From CAKSHC01 sp045631845 (lineage in GTDB: Bacteria; Bacillota; Clostridia; Oscillospirales; UMGS1783): 64,000 bases of DNA. Within the stretch, counting starts at the first letter, position 1, and every line of letters starts with the position of its first letter. Positions 34,471 to 43,598 of this stretch are shown piece after piece. The notes beneath the pieces are model-generated. The model was not told the origin of the DNA, did not search any database, and saw nothing but the letters and a program-made list of their open reading frames with translations. Location of the stretch: assembly GCA_045631845.1 (NCBI GenBank), contig JAZQVM010000045.1, positions 1 through 64,000 of the forward strand, read 5' to 3'. Position numbers and translations under genes: made by a program.

Positions 34471-34824
34471 TTATTCTTCAAATTGAGCCGTGTCGATCTC
34501 GTCGGCATCCGCCCAAAGTTTTTCAAGGTTGTAATAATCTCTGGCCGTAGGGTGGAAAATATGCACCACAACACTATCATAGTCAAGCAAAATCCAGTTC
34601 CCCGAACTGTACCCTTCCCGATGCGATACCACAACTCCGGCCTGCTCCAGCTTAAATTCCACTTCATCGGCAATCGCCTTGATCTGCGTCGTCGATGTAC
34701 CGTTACAAATGACAAAATAATCAGCAACCGCCGTCAATTTGTCAATCTTCAACACCTTAACGTTGATCGCCTTACGGTTTTCCATAGCGCCAACAATTGT
34801 CTTCAACATTACCTTTTCCATCAT
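34471..34824 (-). CDS. rsfS: Ribosome silencing factor RsfS
   Basis: A 117-residue protein that binds L14 and blocks subunit joining. Family motifs are LTAVADYFVICNGTSTTQIK and GNWILLDYDSVVVHIFHP. Two adjacent ATG codons start the gene, overlapping yqeK by 4 bp, with AAAGGG upstream. It lies in the common Firmicutes order nadD-yqeK-rsfS. Confidence 0.95.
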   Translation of the reverse strand: MMEKVMLKTIVGAMENRKAINVKVLKIDKLTAVADYFVICNGTSTTQIKAIADEVEFKLEQAGVVVSHREGYSSGNWILLDYDSVVVHIFHPTARDYYNLEKLWADADEIDTAQFEE

Positions 34825-35393
34825 TTCGCCCTTTCTGATACTAATTGATTATAACATAAAAATGTGTCCGGATGAATCGGTGCCGACCTCTCCAATAACT
34901 CCTCAATCGTCTGTTTCATGGCCTGCAACAACATCGCATCCAATCCCTCATCGATCAAGGCTCGCACTTCCTCTACCCCATCAAAGGTTCGGTTCACTTC
35001 AATATAATCGGCTAAATACACGATTTTATCCAATACCGTCATATTCGCCCGCCCTGTCGTGTGATACCGAAGCGCATCCAACACCATCGGATCATCAATA
35101 CCTAAACAATCTCGGGCATACCCCGCCGCCGTCATAGCATGCCATAACTTGGGCGAACACTTCTCCATATCCGTCAAAGCAATACCGAATTGCCCACACA
35201 TCTCCAATTGCTCTTGCGCAGAACATTCCTTGGTAATGTCATGCAACCAGCTGGCCAAGCACGCCTGCTCGGGATCCGCCCCATACCGCACCGCCAAGTC
35301 ATACGCCGCATCCACCACACCGCAGGTATGCAGATACCGCTTGAGCGATAACCGCTCCTTGGCCAGCGATTTGAAATCTTGCTTATTCTTCAT
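34821..35393 (-). CDS. yqeK: Symmetrical bis(5'-nucleosyl)-tetraphosphatase YqeK-like HD protein
   Basis: A 190-residue HD-domain hydrolase. The metal ligands are in RYLHTCGVVDAA (first His), ASWLHDITKE (HD pair), and KIVYLADYIE. YqeK proteins hydrolyse Ap4A. Its start lies 11 bp inside nadD, a typical overlap for this gene pair. Confidence 0.9.
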   Translation of the reverse strand: MKNKQDFKSLAKERLSLKRYLHTCGVVDAAYDLAVRYGADPEQACLASWLHDITKECSAQEQLEMCGQFGIALTDMEKCSPKLWHAMTAAGYARDCLGIDDPMVLDALRYHTTGRANMTVLDKIVYLADYIEVNRTFDGVEEVRALIDEGLDAMLLQAMKQTIEELLERSAPIHPDTFLCYNQLVSERAK

Positions 35394-35973
35394 GATATAA
35401 CTGATGCTCCTGCATATACTGCCACACCGCCGGCTCTACCATATTCCCCTGCACCGATCCGTCCCGTATCTCACTGGAACTGACCGCCAAAGGCTTTATG
35501 AAAATAATCCGACAACGGGCACGATATTTAAAAAAGTAAAAAACTTTTTTCAACCACAATTTCAAAAGCACATGCTTCTCCCTTGCCGCCGTTACGATGG
35601 TCGCCATCGCAAAAATGGAAGCCGTGTCCCGCCATGTTCCCAAGGATAAAAACATATCACTGCCGCAAATCAAATGCAGCTGATCGGTCGGATACTGCTC
35701 CCGCAACTGTCGCAGCGTATCTACCGTGTAACTCTTCCCCTTCCGCTCCAATTCTATGTTCGAAACTTCATGATCGGGAAAAGCCAACCGAGCCATCTCA
35801 AACCGATGAGTAGGATCGTTATCGGCCACCGTCTTATGCGGCGGCATATAGGACGGAATGACAATCACCCGATCCAAACCAACTTTCTCCACTACACGGT
35901 CCAATAACAACCGATGCCCCTTGTGCGGCGGATTAAAAGTGCCGCCGAAAATACCGATTTTCACATCGATCAC
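35383..35973 (-). CDS. nadD: Nicotinate-nucleotide adenylyltransferase
   Basis: A 196-residue enzyme of NAD synthesis. The nucleotidyl-transferase motif GIFGGTFNPPHKGHRLL opens the protein, VIPSYMPPHK and ICGSDMFLSLGTW follow, and the C-terminal SSSEIRDG matches the ISxTxIR motif. A Lys-rich basic insertion (LLKLWLKKVFYFFKYRAR) precedes that motif. It overlaps yhbY and yqeK. Confidence 0.95.
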   Translation of the reverse strand: MIDVKIGIFGGTFNPPHKGHRLLLDRVVEKVGLDRVIVIPSYMPPHKTVADNDPTHRFEMARLAFPDHEVSNIELERKGKSYTVDTLRQLREQYPTDQLHLICGSDMFLSLGTWRDTASIFAMATIVTAAREKHVLLKLWLKKVFYFFKYRARCRIIFIKPLAVSSSEIRDGSVQGNMVEPAVWQYMQEHQLYHEE

Positions 35974-36266
35974 TCCAAAACGATCTTACGTTTCTCGTGA
36001 TCGCTGGCCGGCCGATACAATACAATCTTTGACCCAATGCATTGCACCACATCCGCCCCCAAAGCCTCGGCTAACTGCCCGGCGCACTCCTTGGTAGTCA
36101 TAAATGCCGTCTCCAGCACATTGATCTTGAACATTTCTTTGATTTCTAAGGTTTCATCCAGCTGCCGAATCAGATTCTCGGTAATGCCCGCCTTGCCCAG
36201 CTGCTCGGTCGCCTTCATGGTATTTGCCATCTTGCGCAACTGCGCCCGTTGTCCACTGGTAATCAT
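35970..36266 (-). CDS. yhbY: CRM-domain RNA-binding protein YhbY
   Basis: A 98-residue single CRM-domain protein associated with ribosome assembly. QRAQLRKMANTMKATEQLGK, GITENLIRQLDETLEIKEM and the final VLYRPA are the family pattern. It overlaps both neighbours by 4 bp. Confidence 0.93.
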   Translation of the reverse strand: MITSGQRAQLRKMANTMKATEQLGKAGITENLIRQLDETLEIKEMFKINVLETAFMTTKECAGQLAEALGADVVQCIGSKIVLYRPASDHEKRKIVLE

Positions 36267-36856
36267 TTGTTCTCCTGTATCTCTTGTAGTTTCATTCGAA
36301 GCGCCGCCAAGGCCGCACCCCGATGACTGATCGCATTCTTTTCCTCATCCGTAAGTTCCGAAAAGGTCTTCCCCTGCGACGGAATGTAGAAAACGGGGTC
36401 ATAACCAAACCCGCCGCTTCCTGCCGCCTCATGGGCAATTTCACCCAAACAACGACCCGTTACGGTAAACGACACATCCTCAGGTAATACACAGGCAATC
36501 GCACACTCGAAACTGGCACTGCGGTCAGCCGCATCCCCGATCTCCTGTTGCAGTTTGGCAATCTTCTCCGGATAGGTTGCATCCTCACCGCCATAGCGTG
36601 CCGAGTAAATACCGGGGCGCCCGCCCAAAGCATTTACGCACAAGCCCGAATCATCGGCAATCGTGCCCAGCCCTGTTAACGCATAGCCACACTGCGCCTT
36701 GATCATGGCATTTTCTTCAAAGGTCGAGCCGGTCTCCTCGGGATCAAAGTCAACACCTAATTCTTTAGGTATCACCGTTTCAAATCCGAGAGGACCTAAA
36801 ATCTCATCGATTTCCCGTTTCTTGTTGACATTATTGGTCGCAATCAGCAGTTTCAT
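36263..36856 (-). CDS. rdgB: XTP/dITP diphosphatase (RdgB/HAM1 family)
   Basis: Removes damaged purine triphosphates from the nucleotide pool. ATNNVNKKREIDEIL at the start, TFEENAMIKAQCGYALTG, ADDSGLCVNALGGRPGIYSA and GSGGFGYDPVFYIP are the conserved blocks. The 197-aa length is normal. It overlaps ftsY and yhbY by 4 bp each. Confidence 0.96.
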   Translation of the reverse strand: MKLLIATNNVNKKREIDEILGPLGFETVIPKELGVDFDPEETGSTFEENAMIKAQCGYALTGLGTIADDSGLCVNALGGRPGIYSARYGGEDATYPEKIAKLQQEIGDAADRSASFECAIACVLPEDVSFTVTGRCLGEIAHEAAGSGGFGYDPVFYIPSQGKTFSELTDEEKNAISHRGAALAALRMKLQEIQENK

Positions 36857-37761
36857 TCTAACAATCCTTTAGCATAACTCTCGGGCGAGAATAAGTCAAA
36901 ATCATCCGCACCTTCGCCCAATCCTACAAACTTAATGGGAATCCCCAGCTGATGCAACACGCCGATGGCCATACCGCCGCGAGCCGTGCCGTCCAGCTTG
37001 GTCAATACAATACCGGTCAATCCCGTTGCCGTGGCAAATTCCTTGGCTTGGTTGATGGCATTCTGCCCTGTCGTCGCATCAATCACCAGCAAAAATTCCT
37101 TGTCGGCATCGGGTAACTCCCGATCAATCACACGACTCATCTTGGTCAGTTCATCCATCAAATGCTTTTTGTTATGCAAGCGACCGGCCGTATCACAAAC
37201 AATCACATCTTTGCCCCGAGCCTTGGCCGCCGCAATGGCATCAAACAGTACCGCCGCCGGATCTCCGCCCTCACGGTGCTTGACAATATCAATATCAATC
37301 CGCTTGGCCCAGATATCCAACTGCTCCGACGCCGCCGCACGGAAGGTATCTCCTGCCGCCAGCAACACCTGCTTGCCGTTGTCGTGCAGGTACTTAGCCA
37401 ATTTAGCGCAAGTAGTCGTCTTGCCCGTACCGTTAACACCAATGACCATAATCACCGACGGCTTGGTGTTAATCTGCAAGGCCGACCGATCGTCCGACAT
37501 CTGCTCGGTAATAATCCGCATCAACAGTTCCCGCACCTGCTCGGCCGTAGAGATCTTCTCCAGTTTCGCCTGCTTTCTTAACTTGTCAATGATCTCCTCG
37601 GTCACTTCCACTCCCGCATCGGCCATAATCAGAGTTTCTTCCAGTTCTTCCAGAAAATCCTCATCCACCGTGCGGAAATTGGAAAGCAAGGAGTTCATAC
37701 TCTCACCAAAAGATTGGCGGGTCTTGCTTAATGTACTTTTCAGCTTTTCAAAAAGTCCCAT
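36853..37761 (-). CDS. ftsY: Signal recognition particle receptor FtsY
   Basis: A 302-residue SRP GTPase that docks ribosome-nascent chains at the membrane. The N-domain covers residues 1-90, the G-domain has the P-loop GVNGTGKTTTCAKLA near 109, DTFRAAASEQL, CDTAGRLHNKKHLMDEL, TKLDGTARGG and FVGLGEGADDFDLF. It lacks the long acidic A-domain, as usual in Firmicutes. It starts 10 bp after smc. Confidence 0.97.
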   Translation of the reverse strand: MGLFEKLKSTLSKTRQSFGESMNSLLSNFRTVDEDFLEELEETLIMADAGVEVTEEIIDKLRKQAKLEKISTAEQVRELLMRIITEQMSDDRSALQINTKPSVIMVIGVNGTGKTTTCAKLAKYLHDNGKQVLLAAGDTFRAAASEQLDIWAKRIDIDIVKHREGGDPAAVLFDAIAAAKARGKDVIVCDTAGRLHNKKHLMDELTKMSRVIDRELPDADKEFLLVIDATTGQNAINQAKEFATATGLTGIVLTKLDGTARGGMAIGVLHQLGIPIKFVGLGEGADDFDLFSPESYAKGLLE

Positions 37762-37771
37762 CTATATGCTC

Positions 37772-40700
37772 CTATTGAATCCGCAATTCATCATACACTT
37801 CACCAACATTGATCGTCAGTAGCTTGGAAACACCTTTCTCCTGCATGGTAACGCCATACAGAACATCGGCCTCCTCCATCGTACTGCGACGGTGAGATAC
37901 AATAATCACCTGCGTATGCTCGGTAATGGTATGTAAGAAGGCGGCAAAACGTGCCGTATTGACTTCGTCCAGCGCCGTTTCAATCTCGTCCATGATACAG
38001 AACGGAGTAGGACGAACACGGATAATGGCAAAGTACAAGGCAATGGCAACAAAGGCCTGCTCACCACCCGACAAGGCCGACAGATTCTTAATCACCTTAC
38101 CCGGCGGGGTCACTCGGATTTCGATGCCGGTATTGAGCATATCGGTCGGGTCGGTCAGAATCAGATCGGCTTTACCGCCGCCGAACAACTCACGGAAGGT
38201 CTGCTTAAAGGTCTCATTGATAACCACAAACTGCTCGCTGAAGATCGACTTCATCTGCTCGGTCAGCTCGGCAATTACCTTTTCCATGTCACTCTTGGCC
38301 TGCTCTAAGTCATTGGTCTGCCCCATCAGGAAATCATAACGATCCTTAACCGCTTTATATTCCTCAATGGCGCCAATATTAACATCTCCCATGCGCTTCA
38401 TCTTGCCCTTGATCTCCCCTAAACGCTGTTGCGCCTTGGTAATACTCGGCAATTCCTGACGAAGCGGCTGGGCATCGGTCAGCGTCAATTCATATTCGTC
38501 AAACAGACGAGCCACAATGTTATCATACTCCGACTCGATGGTTTCCCGTCTGGTTTCCAAACGCTCCACCTCACGAATCAGACGCTCCTTCTCGGCCGCC
38601 ACATCACGGGAAGATACCCGAAGTTCATTAACCTTCTTCTCGGCCTCTTCACGCTGACGGCGAATATCCTCCACATGAGCCTGTTTATCTAAAGCCTGCG
38701 CACGCAAGTCCTCAGCCTGCTGACGGCAATTTTCAATACCGTTTTCCAGTTCTACATTCTTCTGTGTCAGCTGATCCATTTCGGCATGCTTGGCATCTAT
38801 AATCGAATTACGCTCCAGCTTGTAGCCGTTGAGTTCCTCAATCGAACGCAGAATCGTTTCAATATCCTTTTCCATGGTAAAGATGGCCAGTTTGCGCTCA
38901 CCAATTTGAGCCACAACCGCATCCCGTCTGGCAATGATCTCCTCATGCCCCTTAAGCAACTCATCCGATTGCGCCGTATGCTGGGCAATTTCCTGCGTCA
39001 ACTGATCGGACAAGGCCGAGCAAGAAACCATCTCCGCCTTAGCCGCATCATATTCGGCATGGGCATCAGCATCCCGCTGGGTCAACTGGGACACAACCGC
39101 CTGGGCATTGGACAGCCGCTGCTTGGCATCATCCAAACGTAAGCGATTGGCCATGTTGGCATCTTCATGCTGACGAATCTCGGCACGCACCCCGTCGGCA
39201 AACGCATTATCTCTTGCCAATTTGTCACTCAACTCATTGAGTGCTTCGCAAGCCTTCTGATACTCGATCTCGTGCGCCTTGAGTTCGCCTTCCAAACGCT
39301 TCATTTCGTTTTGGCGAGTCAGAAGCCCCGACCCCTTAACGGCACTACCGCCGGTCATACTGCCGCCGGCATTTACCACCTGACCGTCCAAGGTCACAAT
39401 ACGGAACTTATACCCAATCTGCTTTGCCAAGGTAACGGCATTTTCCAGATTGTAAACCACGCAGACACGACCCAGCAACCAGTTGACAAGGCTGCGGTAT
39501 TTGTCGTCACACTTCACCATCTCCGATGCAATACCCAAAAAACCAAGGCTCTCTTTCATGTCATCGGTATTGATCACCTTGCCCGAAATGGTGGATACGG
39601 GCAGGAATGTAGCCCGTCCGGCATTGTTGTTCTTCAGGTAATACACCGCCGCCTTGGCATCGCTTTCGGTGTCTACTACGATATTTTGAATGGTATTGCC
39701 CAATGCCGTTTCAATGGCAACGGCATATTTCTCATCGGTACGCACGATCGAAGAAACAGGGCCGCACACGCCGTGCAACTGCTGACGGGAGGAGGCTTGC
39801 ATCACCCGTTTAACGCTGTCGTGATACCCGTCAAAATGGTTCTGCATATCCGCCAAAGTCGTCAATCGCAGTTTCTTGGCGTTCATATTGTTTTCCAGTT
39901 CCAGTTTAATCTTTTCCTGCTTCTCCACCCGCAATTGCAGGGCGCTAATGCGCATTTCATAACCGCTGACCGTATTGCTAAGTCCGTTAATAGCCTCACA
40001 GGTCTTGGCAATTTCTTCTTCCTTTTCCTTAACCTGTCCTTCAATCTCGGCATATTCGCTCTTCGCCTGCATCAATTGCTCAGACAGTCTTTCAAAGTTT
40101 TGATTGAGTACCGCACAGTTGCTTTCGGCAAAACCGATCTTAATCTTAGCATCGGTCAAGCGCTCCGACAATTCCAGTATCTCTTTGTTGAGCGTGTTGA
40201 TACGCTCCTCTACCTGCGATTCCTCGCCATGGATGGCCGAATTGGTATCATTCAGGGCAGTCAGTTGTTCCTGCTCTTTGGTTAAATCCACACGCAAAGC
40301 ATCAATTTGAGATTGACGATCGGCAATGGTTTGATCAAAACTCTTCATCTTTTCATCGTCTTCGTCGATCTCAGTCTGCAAACGGGCGATCAATTCCCCG
40401 TTGTGCTCGATATCACTGCGAATCAAAGAAATTTCATTTTCTTTAGCCGCCGCCTGCTCGTTGAGAGATACGATCTCACCACGCAGAAAATCGATAGCTT
40501 GGGTGGCCTGCTGAGCGGCCAAATAAATGTCTTCCGATTCCTTTTCCTGCAGAGCAATTTTCTGCTCTACCTGCTCTAAATCGGCACGGCCGGTAATGCA
40601 ATCCTGCTCAATCTTCTCTTTGTTAACCTTAATGTTATCAATATTTCCCAGCCAAAGGCTAACTTCCAGCCCCTTCTTCTCGTCCCGCAAACGCAGATAT

Positions 40701-41341
40701 TCCCGTGCCGTTTCTGCCTGCTTCTCCAGCGGGCCCACACGAGATTCCAGTTCGGCAACAATATCCCGCAGACGGATCAGATTTTCTTCGGTCTGTTCCA
40801 GCTTACGCTCCGATTCCTGCTTGCGATAGCGGTACTTGGAAATACCGGCCGCCTCTTCAAAAATCTGGCGGCGCTCATCGCTCTTAGAGGCCAAAATATC
40901 TGAAATTTTACCCTGACCGATGATCGAATACCCATCGCGGCCAATGCCGGTATCCATAAGCAATTCATGAATATCCTTTAGGCGAACAGGGCTGCGATTG
41001 ATCATATATTCGCTCTCACCCGAACGGTAATACCGCCGAGTCACGGTAACTTCCGTAAAATCAATAGGCAAACTCTTATCCGAGTTATCCAGCGTCAGCG
41101 AAACCTCCGCAAATCCCATAGCCTTGCGGCCGGTCGTACCGTCGAAAACAACATCTTCCATCTTGGTACCGCGCAGCATCTTAGAACTCATTTCGCCCAA
41201 AACCCAGCGCACGGCATCGGTAATATTACTCTTACCGCTTCCGTTAGGACCCACAATAGCCGTGATGCCCTTGTTAAAATGGATGGTTGTCTTATCAGGG
41301 AACGATTTAAATCCCTGCATTTGTAAAGATTTTAAAAACAT
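37772..41341 (-). CDS. smc: Chromosome segregation protein SMC
   Basis: A condensin ATPase of about 1190 residues. MFLKSLQMQGFKSFPDKT and the Walker A GPNGSGKSNITDAVRW open the protein; two long coiled coils flank a hinge (around HGVCGPVSSIVRTDEKYAV to VNAGGSMTGG), and the C-terminal head has LSGGEQAFVAIALYFA and CIMDEIETALDEVN. The ATG at 41341 fits the family; an ATG three codons earlier at 41350 has GAGG only three bases upstream. It heads the smc-to-leuS operon, in the usual rnc-smc-ftsY order. Confidence 0.97.
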   Translation of the reverse strand: MFLKSLQMQGFKSFPDKTTIHFNKGITAIVGPNGSGKSNITDAVRWVLGEMSSKMLRGTKMEDVVFDGTTGRKAMGFAEVSLTLDNSDKSLPIDFTEVTVTRRYYRSGESEYMINRSPVRLKDIHELLMDTGIGRDGYSIIGQGKISDILASKSDERRQIFEEAAGISKYRYRKQESERKLEQTEENLIRLRDIVAELESRVGPLEKQAETAREYLRLRDEKKGLEVSLWLGNIDNIKVNKEKIEQDCITGRADLEQVEQKIALQEKESEDIYLAAQQATQAIDFLRGEIVSLNEQAAAKENEISLIRSDIEHNGELIARLQTEIDEDDEKMKSFDQTIADRQSQIDALRVDLTKEQEQLTALNDTNSAIHGEESQVEERINTLNKEILELSERLTDAKIKIGFAESNCAVLNQNFERLSEQLMQAKSEYAEIEGQVKEKEEEIAKTCEAINGLSNTVSGYEMRISALQLRVEKQEKIKLELENNMNAKKLRLTTLADMQNHFDGYHDSVKRVMQASSRQQLHGVCGPVSSIVRTDEKYAVAIETALGNTIQNIVVDTESDAKAAVYYLKNNNAGRATFLPVSTISGKVINTDDMKESLGFLGIASEMVKCDDKYRSLVNWLLGRVCVVYNLENAVTLAKQIGYKFRIVTLDGQVVNAGGSMTGGSAVKGSGLLTRQNEMKRLEGELKAHEIEYQKACEALNELSDKLARDNAFADGVRAEIRQHEDANMANRLRLDDAKQRLSNAQAVVSQLTQRDADAHAEYDAAKAEMVSCSALSDQLTQEIAQHTAQSDELLKGHEEIIARRDAVVAQIGERKLAIFTMEKDIETILRSIEELNGYKLERNSIIDAKHAEMDQLTQKNVELENGIENCRQQAEDLRAQALDKQAHVEDIRRQREEAEKKVNELRVSSRDVAAEKERLIREVERLETRRETIESEYDNIVARLFDEYELTLTDAQPLRQELPSITKAQQRLGEIKGKMKRMGDVNIGAIEEYKAVKDRYDFLMGQTNDLEQAKSDMEKVIAELTEQMKSIFSEQFVVINETFKQTFRELFGGGKADLILTDPTDMLNTGIEIRVTPPGKVIKNLSALSGGEQAFVAIALYFAIIRVRPTPFCIMDEIETALDEVNTARFAAFLHTITEHTQVIIVSHRRSTMEEADVLYGVTMQEKGVSKLLTINVGEVYDELRIQ

Positions 41342-41383
41342 ATCTTGCATAAACCTCAATTCTGTTAATGCATTTGATTAAAA

Positions 41384-41412
41384 ATTATATCAAAAAACAA
41401 AGGAAATTTCAA
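41384..41412 (-). promoter_or_regulatory. Sigma-A promoter of the smc-ftsY-rdgB-yhbY-nadD-yqeK-rsfS-leuS operon
   Basis: On the minus strand: TTGAAA (41407-41412), 17-bp spacer and perfect TATAAT (41384-41389), about 37 bp ahead of smc. Confidence 0.75.
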
Positions 41413-41455
41413 TATTTATTCTGTTTTTTTCGCTTTTTTGAAGGCTTTTTGAACG

Positions 41456-41497
41456 AAAAAAGGGCTGTTTCTTCCCTTTTTCGTAAAGAAACAGCCC
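41456..41497 (-). terminator. Terminator of rnc
   Basis: GGGCTGTTTCTT (41462-41473) and AAGAAACAGCCC (41486-41497) form a 12-bp stem, followed by a T-run on the minus strand, eight bases after the rnc stop. It separates rnc from smc. Confidence 0.9.
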
Positions 41498-41504
41498 AAA
41501 ATTT

Positions 41505-42191
41505 TTATAAACCCATCAATTTTAATGCTTCATTGGCCGCCATTTGCTCGGCTTCTTTCTTGCTTCGCCCTGTTCCCGTGCCGATACAATTGCTGTTGAG
41601 CAGGACGGCGACCGTGAATATCTTGCGATGATCCGGCCCTTCGGTTTTGAGTAACCGATAAGTCAAGTGCTCGCCTCGATTTTGCTGAACAATCTCTTGC
41701 AACATCGTCTTGGCATCCTTAAACAGCCGCCCCGAAATAGCATCGGGCAGGCCTCGCTCCAAATAGGGCAGGATAAACTTTCTTGCCGCTTCGATCCCGC
41801 CATCCAAATAGATGGCCGCAATCAAGGCTTCAAAGGCATCCGCCAGAGCCGAGGGACGGTGACTGCCGTCCGACAATTCCTCACTGCGGCTAAAGCGAAT
41901 ATACGAACCCAAGTCGATCTCAAGGGCAAATTTCGCCAATGAGGCTTCGCATACCAAGGCGGCACGCAATTTACTTAGACTACCTTCATTAAACCGATTC
42001 TGATCCATAAAGAGCATACCGGCACAGATAAATCCCAATACCGAGTCACCCAAAAACTCCAAGCGCTCATTGGATACGGTTCCCTCTTCTTTGGCTTCGT
42101 TGACGTAAGAAGAATGGGTAAGCGCTCGCTGCAATAACGACTTATCCTGAAAACGATATCCGATTTTTCCTTCAAGCGCCTCATAATTCAT
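41505..42191 (-). CDS. rnc: Ribonuclease III
   Basis: A 228-residue double-strand RNA endonuclease. The catalytic signature is NERLEFLGDSVLGF, with ALADAFEALIAAIYLDGG as the second acidic block, and the C-terminal dsRNA-binding domain ends GTGRSKKEAEQMAANEALKLMG. The start at 42191 follows GGGTGTGAG. It lies 63 bp after acpP. Confidence 0.96.
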   Translation of the reverse strand: MNYEALEGKIGYRFQDKSLLQRALTHSSYVNEAKEEGTVSNERLEFLGDSVLGFICAGMLFMDQNRFNEGSLSKLRAALVCEASLAKFALEIDLGSYIRFSRSEELSDGSHRPSALADAFEALIAAIYLDGGIEAARKFILPYLERGLPDAISGRLFKDAKTMLQEIVQQNRGEHLTYRLLKTEGPDHRKIFTVAVLLNSNCIGTGTGRSKKEAEQMAANEALKLMGL

Positions 42192-42219
42192 CTTCTCACA
42201 CCCTTTCCCTATACAAGGC

Positions 42220-42245
42220 AATATCCCCTCATTCAAGGGGATATT
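42220..42245 (-). terminator. Hairpin after acpP
   Basis: AATATCCCC and GGGGATATT form a 9-bp stem in the acpP-rnc gap. No clear T-run follows, so it may be a weak or processing hairpin. Confidence 0.45.
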
Positions 42246-42254
42246 GAATCATTC

Positions 42255-42491
42255 TCAGTTGCCCTGCTTTTCGGTAATGTAATTAACAACATCACCGATA
42301 GTCTTTACGCCGTCTACATCCTGATCGTCGATCGCCACGCCGAATTCTTCCTCAACGGCCATGATCAATTCTACGATATCAAGCGAATCGGCCTCCAGAT
42401 CATCCACAAACGAAGTTTGCATCGTGATTGTATCCGGATCGTTAATCATAAACTGTTCCACAATAAGTGCTTTAATTTTATCAAATACCAT
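42255..42491 (-). CDS. acpP: Acyl carrier protein
   Basis: A 78-residue carrier for fatty acid synthesis. The phosphopantetheine serine lies in DDLEADSLDIVELIMAVEE, the standard DSL motif. The start at 42491 is set by GGAGG upstream. It sits in the order plsX-acpP-rnc and has its own promoter. Confidence 0.97.
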   Translation of the reverse strand: MVFDKIKALIVEQFMINDPDTITMQTSFVDDLEADSLDIVELIMAVEEEFGVAIDDQDVDGVKTIGDVVNYITEKQGN

Positions 42492-42528
42492 GATTCTTTC
42501 CTCCATACTATGGCTGATTTCACTAAAA

Positions 42529-42557
42529 ATGATAAATTGAATTTACCGTTCTGTCAA
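42529..42557 (-). promoter_or_regulatory. Sigma-A promoter of acpP
   Basis: On the minus strand: TTGACA (42552-42557), 17-bp spacer and TATCAT (42529-42534). I saw no FapR-type palindrome overlapping it. Confidence 0.75.
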
Positions 42558-42587
42558 GAGTTATTTCGAAAATATTAACAAATATAC

Positions 42588-43598
42588 TTAATTTTCCCTC
42601 TTATCCGCCGGCATCATCATTTCGGATAATTGGCTGATAATGCCTGCCTGATGCAACTCGGTCGCCTGACGAATGGCATTCTTAAAGGCCACGGCATCCG
42701 ACGATCCGTGTGCTTTAATCACGATACCCGACACACCCAACAGGGGCGCGCCGCCCGCCTCGGTGTAATCGAGCGATTTCTTAAATGCCGTAAACTCTTT
42801 TGCAATCAGCAGGGTGCCCAGTTTGGTGCGAAGATTTTTAAAAAGTACACCCTTAAGCGACTTAGCAATCATCTTGCCCATGCCTTCCAAGGCTTTCAGA
42901 TAGACATTACCCGAAAATCCATCGGCAACCACCACATCGACATTACCGAGCAGGCCGTCACGCCCTTCGATGTTGCCGACATAGCAGATGCGATCTTCCT
43001 GTTTAAGCAAGGCATTGGCTTCGATCTGTAAAGCGGTACCCTTGGTATCCTCGGTGCCGTTATTGAGCAAACCGACACGGGGAGCATCCATACCGTACAG
43101 GCATTTCATATACATACTGCCCATGATGGCAAATTGGTGCAGATATTCGGCCGAACATTCAACATTGGCACCGCTGTCAATCAACAGATGCTTCTTGCCG
43201 CCTATGCTGGGGATCATCCCGCCGATAGCCGCCCGCTTGACACCCTTCATGCGCTTGACAAGCAGAGTGGCTCCCGTAATGACAGCACCGGTATTGCCAG
43301 CCGAGATAAAGGCATCGCCCTGTCCCTCTTTGAGCATGCGCATACCGACGGCCATGGACGAATTCTTTTTCTCCTTGACCACGCTGTCAGCACTGTCGGT
43401 CATTTCCACAACCTGCTCGGCATGGACAATCGACATACCCGTCATATTGATGTTATTCTCTTTGACCGACTGTTCAAGCACATCCTGCTTACCGCACAGA
43501 AGAATCTCCACTCCGTACTCGGCAACAGCGAGGGCGCAACCTTTTAAAATTTGCTCGGGAGCATGATCGCCCCCCATGGCATCTACAATAATCTTCAT
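42588..43598 (-). CDS. plsX: Phosphate acyltransferase PlsX
   Basis: A 336-residue enzyme making acyl-phosphate from acyl-ACP, the first step of phospholipid synthesis in Firmicutes. DAMGGDHAPEQILKGCALA opens the protein; FISAGNTGAVITGATL, VADGFSGNVYLKALEGMGK and GGAPLLGVSGIVIKAHGSSD are conserved blocks. It overlaps trmFO by 4 bp. Confidence 0.96.
   Translation of the reverse strand: MKIIVDAMGGDHAPEQILKGCALAVAEYGVEILLCGKQDVLEQSVKENNINMTGMSIVHAEQVVEMTDSADSVVKEKKNSSMAVGMRMLKEGQGDAFISAGNTGAVITGATLLVKRMKGVKRAAIGGMIPSIGGKKHLLIDSGANVECSAEYLHQFAIMGSMYMKCLYGMDAPRVGLLNNGTEDTKGTALQIEANALLKQEDRICYVGNIEGRDGLLGNVDVVVADGFSGNVYLKALEGMGKMIAKSLKGVLFKNLRTKLGTLLIAKEFTAFKKSLDYTEAGGAPLLGVSGIVIKAHGSSDAVAFKNAIRQATELHQAGIISQLSEMMMPADKREN

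Noticed and set aside
39167..40285. Long plus-strand open frame (372 codons) opposite smc
   Set aside because: Antisense to the SMC coiled coil; His/Leu-rich composition of a shadow frame and no ribosome site.
42520..42587. FapR operator at acpP
   Set aside because: No palindrome of the FapR type overlaps the acpP promoter.
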